In this document: positions 21,038-31,742 of the stretch, in pieces
Numbering within the stretch: the first letter of the stretch is position 1
Layout: every line of letters begins with the position of its first letter
Origin: Allomyces arbusculus
Taxonomy: Eukaryota > Blastocladiomycota > Blastocladiomycetes > Blastocladiales > Blastocladiaceae
NCBI GenBank assembly: GCA_027604705.1
Contig: JADHYV010000039.1
Coordinates: forward strand, 1-64,000
Reading direction: 5' to 3'
DNA length: 64,000 bases
Made by a program: the position numbers and the translations under genes
The notes under the pieces: generated by a model
The model's database searches: none
Seen by the model: only the letters and a program-made list of their open reading frames with translations
Told to the model about the DNA's origin: nothing

Positions 21038-23005
21038 TCAAAAGAAAACGTGAGCAACGTGGAGCCGCGGGTCATTGGCACCCGGGCGGTCCGCAACGAC
21101 AAGCCCCTTGACGAGTCGGTCGTGCACGGCGACGAGCGCGGTGCGGCTCAAATGCTGCGCGACCACGCACGAGAGCGTGATTTCCGATGCCCCCTGCGAA
21201 ATCATTTCAACGTTGATCCCATGCATGGCCAAGACACCAAATAGCTTGGCCGATACGCCCACCGTATTCCGCATCTCGCGCCCAATGAGCGACAGGATCG
21301 CCTGATGCGGTTGGACCTGGATCGTGCCGAGGTGAGCAAGCTCGCCGACAAAGCGCGCGAGCGGTTTCGGGACGCGGTGAGCGCCAACGTCCACGTTACG
21401 GTCGGTCAGGTTGACAGGCACCGCGAGCGAGACGTGCACCTCGGACGTGGTGATCAGGTCGACGGTCACGTCATACTTGTCGACGAGCGCGAGCACGCGC
21501 GACAGGAACCCGTGCGATCGACACTTGCGGTTCGACCGCACGTTGATGAGTGTGATGTTGTCCTTGACCGTGACGGCCGTCGGATATCGCGGCGGTTTCG
21601 CAAATGCCGCGCGGCTCGGCACCTCGAGTGGCGCCAGGGCCGCCGAGACGCGCGGGCTCGAGCTGCCGCTCGCGTACCCGTCGTCGCTCCACTCGTCCTC
21701 GTCAACGCCCTGCTCCTTGTCATCCTCGTCGTTGTCAGGCACAATGATCGTGCCAGCGGCAAATGGCCGCAGCACGTTCTTGATCCGGATCGGGATCTTG
21801 GCGCGCACGACCACGGGCGTCATGGTCTGCGGGTGCACGACCTCGCTGCCATAGTAGGTAAGTTCCGCGGCCTCGTCGGGTGTGAGCTGCGCGAGCACGT
21901 GCGCCGTTGGAACCGCCCGCGGGTCTGCCGTGTAGATGCCGTCCACCTCCTTCCAGATTTGCAGCTCGTCGGCGGCGAGTCCAACGGCCACGAGACCCGC
22001 GGCCAAGTCTGTGTATCCGCGACCGACCGTCTGGAGCAGCGAGCCCGGTACAGGGCCGAAAAAACCCGTGATGACGGGGATCCGATGCGGCGTCGACTCC
22101 ACGACCTTGGCGAGTTGCGCGGCCACGGCGTCGAGGAAATCGGCGTCGGCTGGATCGGGTGCGATGGCGCCGCAGTCGAGGTCCTTGAGAATGCGGTCGA
22201 CGGGTACGTAGACAGCATCGAGACCCTGAACGACGTCACGATAGCGACACGATTAGCTCCTGCGAGGATCAGAGCAAAGGGTAGACAAGACGAGAACGCA
22301 CCCGATGTTGCAGGACCAGCGCGACGAGCTGACACGACAACCGCTCACCCGCGCTCACAATTGCGTCGCGCGTTTGCAGAGAGATTTCATCAATGGTCTA
22401 ACACATCGATATCACGCGTTGGGGTCAGATATACAAGTGGTCGCGACGCAATAGGATAAGTTGGGATGCGTTTGCGTACCTGCGCGGCCTGAAAGAGGAG
22501 CGAGAGACGATGACACTCAGCACGAACTGCGCCAAGTGCCTCGCCCAAGCGTGCCGGGTCCGACTCGAGCGCATCTCGCGCAATCGCAACGTGGTACTCC
22601 TCGAACCGGTGGAGCAGGTCGTGCACGGCGAGTTCCTTGCCGGGCAAGCCCGACTGGGCCGCGTCAATCGCGCGGAGGAGCAGTGACGTGGACCCTTCGG
22701 ATTTGGTTGAGCCCGACATGGCCGAGCACACGACGGCGGGGCGGCACCGGCGCGAGGCCGACCTGGGTAGGTAGTCAAGAGAGCGGCGTCAGCAAAAAAT
22801 AGCACAAAGCCGAGTGGGCGGCATGCGCGGTGGGTACTGACCAGATGATGTCGGCGACGGCACGTAAGCGCGGTGCAGTGCCAACGGACGTGCCGCCAAA
22901 CTTGAGCACGCGCCATGGTGCAGCGTGCGTACTTCTGTTGCCCTCGAGCGAGAAAGACGCCATGAGCGACGTCATGTCAACGGCCGAATCGTTTGTTGTC
23001 GCCAT
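21038..23005 (-). CDS. HOM3: Aspartate kinase
   Basis: First enzyme of the aspartate pathway (aspartate + ATP to aspartyl phosphate), leading to Thr and Met (and Ile) in fungi; cytosolic. Four exons close in phase: 23005-22842, 22762-22480, 22397-22302 and 22225-21038, giving 576 aa. Motifs in order are KFGGTSVG near residue 33, VVCSAMSGSTKSEGSTSLLL, SAGERLSCQL, ITGFFGPVPGSLLQTVGRGY, WKEVDGIYTADPR, ELTYYGSEVVHPQTM and IPIRIKNVLRP. Two C-terminal ACT-type segments (ITLINVRSNR...; AILSLIGREMRNTVGVSAKL) are the usual site of threonine feedback. A Glu/Asp-rich loop of about 45 residues separates kinase and ACT parts. It is divergent from the Zwilch gene. Confidence 0.94.
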
Positions 23006-24093
23006 CGCTTGACGTGTTGAGTGGAGAACAAGCGGGTAGAGCACGGTTGGTCGGCGGTCGTGTGGTTGGGCGAGGACAAATGCCGTCGCGTTGATGCGGG
23101 ACGAGACGAGGTGCAACGTTGCTCGCAATCACTAGGAGAGAAAGAACAGCACGGCCACCGATGGGTTGAGAGAAGACGAGTCGTATATATTTTGGCTGAT
23201 CAGGCGCCGTTCCACGTCCCGCCCGGCTATTTCACGTCGCCCCACCCCGGCACCGTGGCAGCGCGCCTCTCAAGCTTGTCTCCCGTCACCATGAAGAGCG
23301 CTGCGCGTGGATGCGCGCGCATCGACTGGTCGGCGAGAAGGGCAAAGTGGATAGTGTGGTGAACAGTGAAAAAAAGGACCCAGCTGACTGGGATCAATCA
23401 GGTGCTTCGTCAATCGGCGTGGGTGCGTGGAACTTGTCGTTCAGCCGGGCGCGCCGACCTTGAGCAAACGTAACGAGGCGTACTTTTGGTGCGAGGCACC
23501 GAGAGCCAGTCATCCCCATGAGGCCGGAGCACGCAATTGTTCTTGATGAGCTCGTCATTGTACGCATCGGCGGGCAATGTGACCAATGGCACCATTTCCG
23601 GTGGAGAAAGCGCCATTCTTCCCGACGAGCTCGTCGCCACGGCAGAAGGCGGCACAGAGCGGTTGTCCGAGTTCGCCCGTGGGAGGCGGGATGACGGCAG
23701 GCCTGAGAGTGGCCGTTGGCGGCGCAAGAGAGATCCCGGGTCCTCACCGTGCAAGCAAGTTGATGGGGCTCGCTCATGGCAGGTGTACGAGCTTGGTGTA
23801 CGTGCAGCAAGTTGACATGGTCGCGGTTGGCGTAATGGTTGGCGGCGCGAGCTGGCAAAAGGTGCCTGGAAGGTCAGCGAAAAACAGCCAAGACGACAAA
23901 GTGAGGGAGCCCGGGTAGAATGATGTGGTTGGACGTGGATTTGACGTGGCCGCAATCCAAGCGCGCGTTGCGATCAGCAGTGCTGCTACCGACTGATCAG
24001 CACCAAATTCGCTCCTTCCACACCAACAATAAGTCCATCCAACTTGTGGCAATACGTCGCAAGAGTTGCCTGGCCACTACCGATACTGTATTC
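23006..24093. promoter_or_regulatory. Divergent promoter region, aspartate kinase / Zwilch
   Basis: 1.09 kb between two divergent start codons. A TATA-like stretch TATATATTTT lies at 23184-23193, about 180 bp upstream of the aspartate kinase ATG on the minus strand. I looked for TGASTCA (Gcn4-type) sites near it and saw none. The Zwilch-side frame is open upstream of its ATG with a further Met at 23920, so a longer N-terminus cannot be excluded. Confidence 0.4.
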
Positions 24094-26532
24094 ATGGCCA
24101 CCGTTTCGCTCGCGCTCGCGCCGGGCCAGCTGCTTGAGCTGGTGCCAGCCATTTCGCAAGCACTCGACGCCCTGACCCTATGGCCAACCGTACCGTCGCG
24201 ACGGGACGAACCACGATTATTTTTTTGCACCAATGCCTGCGATCCGGACCCAGAGCCGCCACTCGTGGTCGCCGTTATGGGCAATCCAGCACGGTCGCCC
24301 CTTGCGAGTATGGTCCACAAACCGCATTTGTTGATTGGGGCGCTTGACCAAAGCGTGGGGAACCCTTCGCTGAATGCCGCCGCTGTCGACATTCAACTCG
24401 AGCGAGACTTTTGGGCCCACGCTGTGCCCAACGTTTTGGCCCTATCGTCGCTTGGTCGGTTTGGACCAGCAGCCCCAACCGCACGAGACCCATTGTCGGC
24501 GCAAGAAGAAGCGGACCAGGAAGACGTGATCATGTCCGACACCGAAACCGGTGAGCCTGGTTCTGAATCGCACGCCGCTGCCACCACAGCCACCAACGGC
24601 GCAGAGTCGAACCGCAGCACAATCCGCCTCTTGCCGCTATCTGACCGACACGCAAATTACGTTATCAACGCCTTTACTTTGGCCATGTGCTCTGTCCCGA
24701 CTCCACCGACGCGTCACGGCATTTACGTCGCGCGTGTGCCCGACCATCGAGGGCACACCGACGAAGCGAACAACGACGACGGCATGGACTTTGACCTGCC
24801 GCGGCCGACACGGACCGACCGCTGCAGCTACACGTCGACAGCGCGTGTCGAATACGAGGGCGTGGTCTTGCCGTCGCAATGGACCGGCGCAATGGACACG
24901 GGCAACGTCTCGGTGCACTCGAGCCGCGTGCTCCCGCTGACCGCGTCGGCCATGGAGGCGCTCGGCACCGCGCTCATGCAGCCTGAGCACCTGACGGGTC
25001 CCGGTGAGTTTCGCCTCTGGGCGCGCCGCGGCGACATCAACGAAGCCACGGTTCTTGCGCGATACCGGCTCGCCACGGCCGACTTTTTGCTCGGTGGGCG
25101 GCCCGCCAACAACGAGGCCATGACGGCGCACTTGGAAGTGCACACGTGCTGGAACCTCGACAGCAAGGACCAAGTCAGGGCGTTTCTCGCACGAAACCAA
25201 GGGAACACGGCACGAAGTGCAGCCATGGTCGCACCGGCCGATGTGCAGCCGCACGCTGTCGTGCACCTCGCGCTCAACGGCCACGGCGCACGCGCGATTA
25301 CGTCGACGCGTCGCATCCGGCGCGAGATTGCTCGCATCGAGCAGTGGTGCGAGATCAAGAATGGGTCATTAACGTGGGAGGAACTGGGCCGAAATCTTGC
25401 CGGGCACGGGAAGCAACCTGGCACGTCGGGTCAAGACGAGGGGTCACCGGCCGCCAAGCGACGTCGCCGGTACTGGAAACCGCTCTCGGACCGACTCTCC
25501 GACTTTCTCACGACTGTTCAAGATACGGTGGCCGCTGCCCAGTGCGATGCCGGAGAACTCGACTCGGACACGGACGATGAGGCCGCCTACACGAGCAGCG
25601 GCGTGATTGGCCTCAACTCTGCGCACGACGCGGGCGCTGGACGCAAGGACACGCGCGGCGCGCTGCGCCCACGGACGGGCCTCGATTTCACTGAGCAACT
25701 GTGGGGCTTTTGTCGCCGTGCCGTCTCGGCTGACGATCTTGCGAATGCGCTTACGGGTGTCGCTGACGAGCTTGAGCAAGGGCGGCTCCTGCCGACGCTC
25801 GAGCGCAGCAACCCGACGATGATTGCGGACTTGTGCCGTGATTGTCTACGGCTCGCCGCGACCCAGTCGCACCGCACCGACTATGCTGAAATTCGCCAGA
25901 GAATCACGGAACGGTTTGATATGCTGACCGAGGACCCGCTCGAGTGGCTCGTTGAAGTCGGCATTTACAAAATTGCGCGCGACCTCGCGTTCCATCTCGC
26001 GCGGTACGCCGGCGGGCCGCCGCGCGCGCTGCTCGTGCCGGGGAGCAGCAGTCTTGGCGGTGGTGGAGGTGGCGGCGACATGGCCGCGCTCGTCGATTTT
26101 GCTGAAGAGACCGAAAATCAAGTACGCACGCTGCAGTGCCTGCTGCGCATGCTCGACGTGTGCGAGTTTATCGATGAGCACGCTGCACACGTGCCCGCGC
26201 GCGTCTTCCGCGACGTGTTCAAGGCCGTGGCCGACCCGGCGTTTGATGCCAACAATGACAACCGGTTCGTGCAGGTCGCTGTCCCGCTCGCACAAAACTC
26301 GGGCGAGACTGCCGTGTTTCTCGACAAACTGCTCCCGCCACACCAGTGGATTGTGCACCTGGCGGCAATGTCGTCAACGGCCATTGAGCGCGTGTGGGTC
26401 GCGGTTCTGGACCGGCGCGAGGATCTCGAGACGGTGGCCGACGACGGTGACGCGTCACAACCGCTCAGGTTGCTTGTGCCGCGGTATGAAATGGCAGTGG
26501 GGTGTGGAGAAATGTCAATGGACGACCTATAA
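24094..26532 (+). CDS. ZWILCH: Zwilch-like kinetochore protein (RZZ complex)
   Basis: 812 aa from the ATG at 24094, no intron needed. The second half matches Zwilch: EQLWGFCRRAVSADDLANAL, then LEQGRLLPTLERSNPTMIADL (compare human '[21 protein letters not shown]'), then EDPLEWLVEVGIYKIARDL and EETENQVRTLQCLLRMLDVC. The end, VPLAQNSGETAVFLDKLLPPHQW, parallels the family's C-terminal strand. Zwilch binds ROD and ZW10 at unattached kinetochores, recruits dynein and Mad1, and forms the fibrous corona. The N-terminal third is diverged, with an acidic insertion near residues 140-165. An upstream Met at 23920 would add 58 residues, but the inner ATG begins the better-structured sequence. Assignment is by remembered family patterns, not a search. 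Confidence 0.68.
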   Translation: MATVSLALAPGQLLELVPAISQALDALTLWPTVPSRRDEPRLFFCTNACDPDPEPPLVVAVMGNPARSPLASMVHKPHLLIGALDQSVGNPSLNAAAVDIQLERDFWAHAVPNVLALSSLGRFGPAAPTARDPLSAQEEADQEDVIMSDTETGEPGSESHAAATTATNGAESNRSTIRLLPLSDRHANYVINAFTLAMCSVPTPPTRHGIYVARVPDHRGHTDEANNDDGMDFDLPRPTRTDRCSYTSTARVEYEGVVLPSQWTGAMDTGNVSVHSSRVLPLTASAMEALGTALMQPEHLTGPGEFRLWARRGDINEATVLARYRLATADFLLGGRPANNEAMTAHLEVHTCWNLDSKDQVRAFLARNQGNTARSAAMVAPADVQPHAVVHLALNGHGARAITSTRRIRREIARIEQWCEIKNGSLTWEELGRNLAGHGKQPGTSGQDEGSPAAKRRRRYWKPLSDRLSDFLTTVQDTVAAAQCDAGELDSDTDDEAAYTSSGVIGLNSAHDAGAGRKDTRGALRPRTGLDFTEQLWGFCRRAVSADDLANALTGVADELEQGRLLPTLERSNPTMIADLCRDCLRLAATQSHRTDYAEIRQRITERFDMLTEDPLEWLVEVGIYKIARDLAFHLARYAGGPPRALLVPGSSSLGGGGGGGDMAALVDFAEETENQVRTLQCLLRMLDVCEFIDEHAAHVPARVFRDVFKAVADPAFDANNDNRFVQVAVPLAQNSGETAVFLDKLLPPHQWIVHLAAMSSTAIERVWVAVLDRREDLETVADDGDASQPLRLLVPRYEMAVGCGEMSMDDL

Positions 26533-26655
26533 GTTATCTTGTCTTTTTGGTAATGCAACGCCAAGACGTCGCCGAAAACGAGATCAAATCACTCCTAACA
26601 CACCCTCGCCAAATACCGCAACCAACGTATGTACAAAAACGAACAAAACAACCGA

Positions 26656-28379
26656 TCATGCCTTGGGCTGCGCAGCACTCTCTGGCCGGCCAACGTTCAT
26701 CAGACGCTTGAGGTCCTCAGCACTCGGAAAGACGAGCCCGGAAATGGAAACCGGTCGTGGCGGCGGGAGCACCGTGATGGGCACGGGCTGCGCCTGCAAG
26801 AACACCTCGCGAACGGGCTGCACGAGACGTGGTGTTGCAACGCTCTCCGGTGCCAGGACCGAGAGCCCCACGGGCAAGTTGTCATTCTGCACCCGCGCAA
26901 CGGCCATGAGCCGCGCGCGCTTGGTTTCGGACAACCGTTGGTCGACCAAGGCGGGCTCGATCCACCCGGAGGCAAACGAAATGTCGTCTTGGTCGGTCGC
27001 CGTACGCTTCCTACCGCTGCTACTACCAGTTGAAGCCAACGCCGACCCCGACGCCGACGCCGATGCCGACGACGGGCCCGGTGCACCCTCCTCCTCGTCC
27101 TCGCCCGCGTAATCGGCTTGGTCATGAACTGCAACGACATGCCGGCTCAAATCATACGCCCGCACGAAGCGCCGCGGGCAATGCGGGCACGCGTGCTTGC
27201 GGCGCGTATCGGCGCCCGTGATCTCGAGCAGCAAATCAGTCCCCTCCACGTCGTCAATATCCGCGTCCTCACCCGACTCGGCGCGCCGCCGCTTCTGCTG
27301 CTTACGGTGCTCCTTATGCGCGTGCGCGTCGACGTGCACGGCCGCGGCATGCCGCTCGAGAAATGACCGGTTCGCAAACGTTTTGCCGCACGCCGGGCAC
27401 TCGAACGGCTTGATTCCTTCGTGTACGACACGCACGTGCTTAGTCAGGTTGTTCTTGCTCGAAAACGACTTGGTGCACCCGTCGTGCGGGCACGGGAATG
27501 ACGGCGGCGGGGTACCGTCGGCCGGGTGCTGCTGCTTCATGTGCTGGTCGAGACTGAACTTGTGCTTCATGATCTTCTTGCACACTTGGCACGTGTAGAC
27601 GGCAATGTCGAGGTGCGCGACGCGCAAGTGCGCCTGCAGCGCCGACCAGGTCGGAAACGCTTGGCCGCATCCGTCCTTGCCGCAAAGGTACGGGTTTGGG
27701 TCTAGAAATTGCATGGGATCGGATAGGTCAGTGACTCGAGCCAAAGCGCGCGTGGAGGGGAGATTCAATGATCAGGAGCGTACTATCGTGTCGGACCATG
27801 TGCTTCTGCAGCTTGGACGGCGTCGGGAAACTCTTGTCGCACCCGTCGACCGTGCACGGGTACGGCAGTTTGCCCGTGTGCACCGTCATGTGCTTGCGCA
27901 GCTGTGTGTGCTTGGCAAACGCTTCGTTACAGTCGGGCTCCGTGCACTGGCGGTGGAGAGTCCAGAAGTAAGCGACGCGACCATGCTCGCGCGGACTCCC
28001 TGAGTGTAAGCTAGCCCAGCGTACCGCAAATGGCCTGGGCACGTTATGTCGCCGTTCGTGGTCCTTCCAGACGTGTTTGAGCCGGAACGACTTGCCACAG
28101 CCTGGATGCGTGCACTTGAACGGCCGGTCGTCGTCGGGTTGGTGCGACTTGGCGTGCTGCCGCAGGTTGCGGTCGCGCGCGAAGGCCTTGCCGCATTCCG
28201 GACACATGAACGGTTTCTGGCAAAGAACCGCATCACGATCAGCACTCGTGTTGAATACAGCGCAAGGCGTGAGGCCGCACGCACCTCGCCCGTATGCGTG
28301 CGAACATGGTCCTCGAGCAGGCACGGCTTGCGGTACTCTTTGCTGCAACCATCGTACGGGCACCGGTAGACCTGGCTGC

Positions 28380-28425
<46 letters not shown>

Positions 28426-28687
28426 ACGACTTGATTTCTTGCTTGCTACATGAGTAGAGAGGAGTCGGTGGTAAGCTTGCTGCAGAGGAACTTTGCCATC
28501 GCCAAGCAAACGTACGCCGAGGATCGTCTTCCTTAATGTCCGGGTTGCTCTCGGAAAATTCTCCTTGGTCGTCGACATCGTCCACGGCGCTGCCGCTCTC
28601 CTCCTCCTCGGGCACGTCGGATGCTTGAAACTCGCTACCGCTCGAGTCGCCGGGGTCGCCTTCCATCCATTCCTCGTCCACGCTCAT
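26656..28687 (-). CDS. Transcription factor IIIA, ten C2H2 zinc fingers
   Basis: TFIIIA binds the internal control region of 5S rRNA genes and recruits TFIIIC for RNA polymerase III. Five exons close in phase (28687-28516, 28445-28285, 28216-28043, 27946-27784, 27701-26656), giving 571 aa. An acidic N-terminus and a poly-Ser run precede the fingers: YRCPYDGCSKEYRKPCLLEDH, FMCPECGKAF, FKCTHPGCGKSF, CTEPDCNEAF, YPCTVDGCDKSF, YLCGKDGCGQAF, YTCQVCKKIM, FPCPHDGCTKSF and FECPACGKTF. A tenth, HACPHCPRRF, is set apart by about 45 Lys/Glu-rich residues. Nine tandem fingers plus one distant finger is the layout of fission yeast Sfc2. A Met at 28720 in the same frame would add 11 residues. Introns fall near finger borders. 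Confidence 0.88.
28378..28426 (-). repeat. CTG/CAG trinucleotide repeat coding poly-Ser in TFIIIA
   Basis: About 16 tandem GCT units on the plus strand, read as AGC codons on the minus strand. They give a run of about 15 Ser just before the first zinc finger. All codons are the same, so the tract is likely length-variable between strains. Confidence 0.85.
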
Positions 28688-28720
28688 TGCGTTTTTGCTT
28701 CGAGTCACGCGCCGGGTCAT

Positions 28721-29100
28721 GTCGAAAATCGGGATTGCTGCCTCGTTTCTGGAGTATTATCGCGTGACGAGTTGTGTCTGTTTGGTGCTCGTCACTTTGC
28801 GCCGAGTGTCGGCTTGGTGGCCGCGACGTGGTGGGATGGTGCGGGACGGTGATGTCGGGGTCATTGTTGCAAATGATGGAAAAAAAGATCAAAGCTAGAC
28901 GGCATTGGCTCTGATCGTGCTGGCTGCTGCCACCAACGTGTTGAGCTCAAGACTGCTCAAGTTTGCGCAAGTCTGGCAAGAGCGAACAGCAGTGAAGGGC
29001 AGCATCTGAATTCATTTGAATCTGATCGTCTTTTGGTCTGGGGTTACAAGAAACGAAAAGGGCACAATGGTCCAGCATCAGTATAATATCAGGAAACAAG
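28721..29100. other. Intergenic region, TFIIIA upstream
   Basis: 380 bp between the TFIIIA start and the stop codon of the membrane-protein gene, both on the minus strand. Presumed TFIIIA promoter. No ORF or clear motif seen. Confidence 0.4.
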
Positions 29101-30994
29101 CTAACGCGAGGAGCGCAACCCGGGAGCTCCTGGCGACGACCGCGGCGTCTCGCTCGTTGCGCTCACAGCCGACCCGTTCGCGGACACTGCCGACCGCGGC
29201 GCGGCCGATCCCGACAGGACCGACGCCATTTCAGCCTCGGGAATATTAAAGAACTGTCCGTCGTCGGCGCTCGGCAGGACAAACATGTCCCCAGCGCGTG
29301 CAGCGACGGGTGGGGGCGGCGACAACGAAATGGGCTTGTACGACGACGACGCGGCCGACGGCGGCACTGGGCTCGTGACCATCTCGTTGCGCATGAGCAC
29401 GGGCGGCAGCGGGTGGCCCGCCGGGATCGCACCGACTGGGTTGATCGTGACGACATGCAGCGGAGGCTGGTTGGACGACGGCATCGACGGTGCCGCCCAA
29501 TCCCGCCCGGTGCCCAACCGAGCGAGTGACGGCGGCGGGATAAAGGGCCGCGTCTTGGTGGCCTTCTTGCTGGCGGAACGCGCCTTCCAGAACCGCACGG
29601 CAAGTACCGACCCGAGCACGATCCCGACCACACCGACCGTCGACCCGGCAATCGTTGCGACCCGCTGCGCGTCCACGCTCGTCGACTCGAGCGAGCCAGC
29701 CGCGGCCGTCTTGTCTGACGACGCTTGGACTAGTGGGCACGCCGTGCGCGCCGCGACCGACGGCGAGCTATACCCGCACCACGCGGCCGGATCGAGATCC
29801 AGAGTGTCGGCGCCGCGGCACTCGGCATCGGCCGCAATAAACGGACCCGTGAAGTTTTGCAGCCGCTGCAGGTACGCGTCGCGCGTGACCAGTGCAGTGT
29901 CGGACCGGTCTGGACAGGTTGCCGCGTTGTCAAAGTCGTTGCGCAGCGAGGTCGCGCGCTCGGTCAGGGACTGTGGGCACACGGTCAAGCCCGTGGTCGC
30001 GAGCGCGCATGGGTCATTGCGGTCCCGGTAGTATTGCGTCATGTCCAGCACGACGGTGGTGAGGGACCAGCGATGGTTGGTCGTGTTGCACTTGACGACG
30101 TCCATGTGGTACTGGTCCCAGTGCGCAGCGAGCGAAGCGGGGCCAGCTACGAACAGAGAATTGGCGATATCGGCCGTAGCCACGTTACGGCTCGCCAATT
30201 CCACGACGGGGGCCAGCGTCGGCGTACGATCCTTGAAGTAGCCTGAAGCGTCGATCGGGAGCAAGACCTTGGATGGGGCCAGTCCTAGAAGATAAAAATG
30301 GACGCGTCAGTGAGACGATGCCGTGAAGGTGCGGTCGGAGCAGCAACAGCGTACCCCTGAACTGCCCCATTGCGTTGAGCTGGAAGCATTTCGCCTTGTC
30401 CACCGCACATGCAAAATCAGAACTGGACGAGCATGCTGGAAGCGCCGGGTCCTGGGCAGGTGGCGGTGCGATTAGGGTCGGGGTCGGTGACGAGGTCGAG
30501 GTACTAGATGCGCTCGTGGTGGAGACAGTCGAGCTTGTAACCGTCGACTTGGCGGTCGAGGTTGTGGTTGTCGGCGTCGTGGAGCTGGACTCTGCTCGCT
30601 TTATCAGCATCATGGATCTCAGCACACCCATGATCACAAAAAAAAAAAAGGTACCCGTGGACGCAGGACGCGGCGTTGAGCTCGATGCCGTGCTCTGGGA
30701 ACGGTCCGTCGCGGTCGCACGCGCAGTGTTGCTCTGTTTGGTCGCGCTCGTCGGCAACGGAGTTGAACTGGCGGGCCTTTCCGATGTGTCCGGGTGGAGC
30801 GTATTCTCTGGTGTCGGCGGTGTCACGGCGGGCACGTTCTTTGAGGGCGGGACGGGTGTCGGATCGCTTGTCGGCGCAGGAAGCGGTGCTGACCACGATG
30901 TGGACCACGACGTGGCCCATGCTGTCTCGGCCCCGTCGTCGACACGGTCCTTGCGCCGGTGCCGGAATGGAGACAGTGCGTCGAAGAGCGCCAT
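29101..30994 (-). CDS. Ser/Thr-rich single-pass membrane protein (possible wall or surface sensor)
   Basis: Three exons close in phase (30994-30655, 30591-30355, 30284-29101), giving 586 aa. Residues about 30-170 are Ser/Thr/Pro-rich, as in O-mannosylated stalks. A Cys-containing region follows (LPACSSSSDFACAVDKAKC, then cysteines in VVKCNTTNHRWS, NDPCALATTGLTVC, DAECRG and AAWCGY). One transmembrane helix (TIAGSTVGVVGIVLGSVLAV, about 402-424) is followed by basic RFWKARSASKK and a 160-residue Pro/Ser-rich tail. The layout recalls WSC/MID2-type wall sensors, but I see no WSC domain. The putative start, MALFDALSPFRHRRKD, is not a signal peptide. A C-run followed by TTCTCGATCAG directly before it looks like a splice acceptor, so an upstream exon encoding the signal may exist. 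Confidence 0.6.
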
Positions 30995-31742
30995 TCTGAT
31001 CGAGAAGGGGGGGGGGGGGGCACTTGGTCGCAAGAGCGTCGGTTTCGTACTTGGCGGCTTCGGTGTCGCGCGCGCGGGGGACACAGCCGTATTTAGGCCG
31101 CTCAGGACAAACTCGCGTGTCGTCTCCTCGTTCTCCACCAGAACGTCGAATCGTGGTAGGTGCCAACAGCACGGTGGTGCATTCATTCTCCAGGTCATGA
31201 ACCTCAGCCACGAGAAACGGCAGCAGTTGAGTGCACCAGTTCATGACCGTGCTCGGTGGGGTTACTCCGCTCGGTGGTTGACCACGGCCATGGCACGCAC
31301 GCAGAGTCGAGTAGGCAGAATGCGCCCTGTCCTGTACGGCAGTGCAGGAGGGGCTCGCAACGCGCGCGTCGGTAGTAACATGGTCGTTGTCAACGTCGTG
31401 CTGGAACGCTGGTGTTTACTGGAACATTGGTTCCTGGGACGAGTGTGCGCGGTGATCGGGTGGACAAGGCGGGCGAAGATGCTCCAAATCGGCCGCCGTC
31501 ATGGGCGGGTCGTTGCGGTAAGTTGCCAAGTCGTGGGCATTGTGGAGGCTGGCATGGGGCGATGTGGATGTGTCGACGAGCACGACGGATGCGGTGCACA
31601 TGTGAGGATGCGGCGACGACGAGGCGACTGCCCGTTCTCCCTCAACGTCTCTCTGCTCTCTGCCACTGCACCGTCGACCAGCCCGGCGGCCTCTTGACGA
31701 GTTGGACCAGCAAACACTGACGGGCGACCAAGCCGTTACGAA
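30995..31742. other. Intergenic region, membrane protein / Eaf3 divergent starts
   Basis: About 750 bp between two divergent genes, including a run of 14 G at 31007-31020. On the minus strand this is a C-run beside the putative start of the membrane protein and may be an intron end. The remainder should include both promoters. I could not identify a signal-peptide exon with confidence. Confidence 0.35.

Noticed and set aside
23394-23955. Minus-strand ORFs of 154-181 codons in the aspartate kinase/Zwilch spacer
   Set aside because: They overlap one another in different frames, start in no good context and resemble no family.
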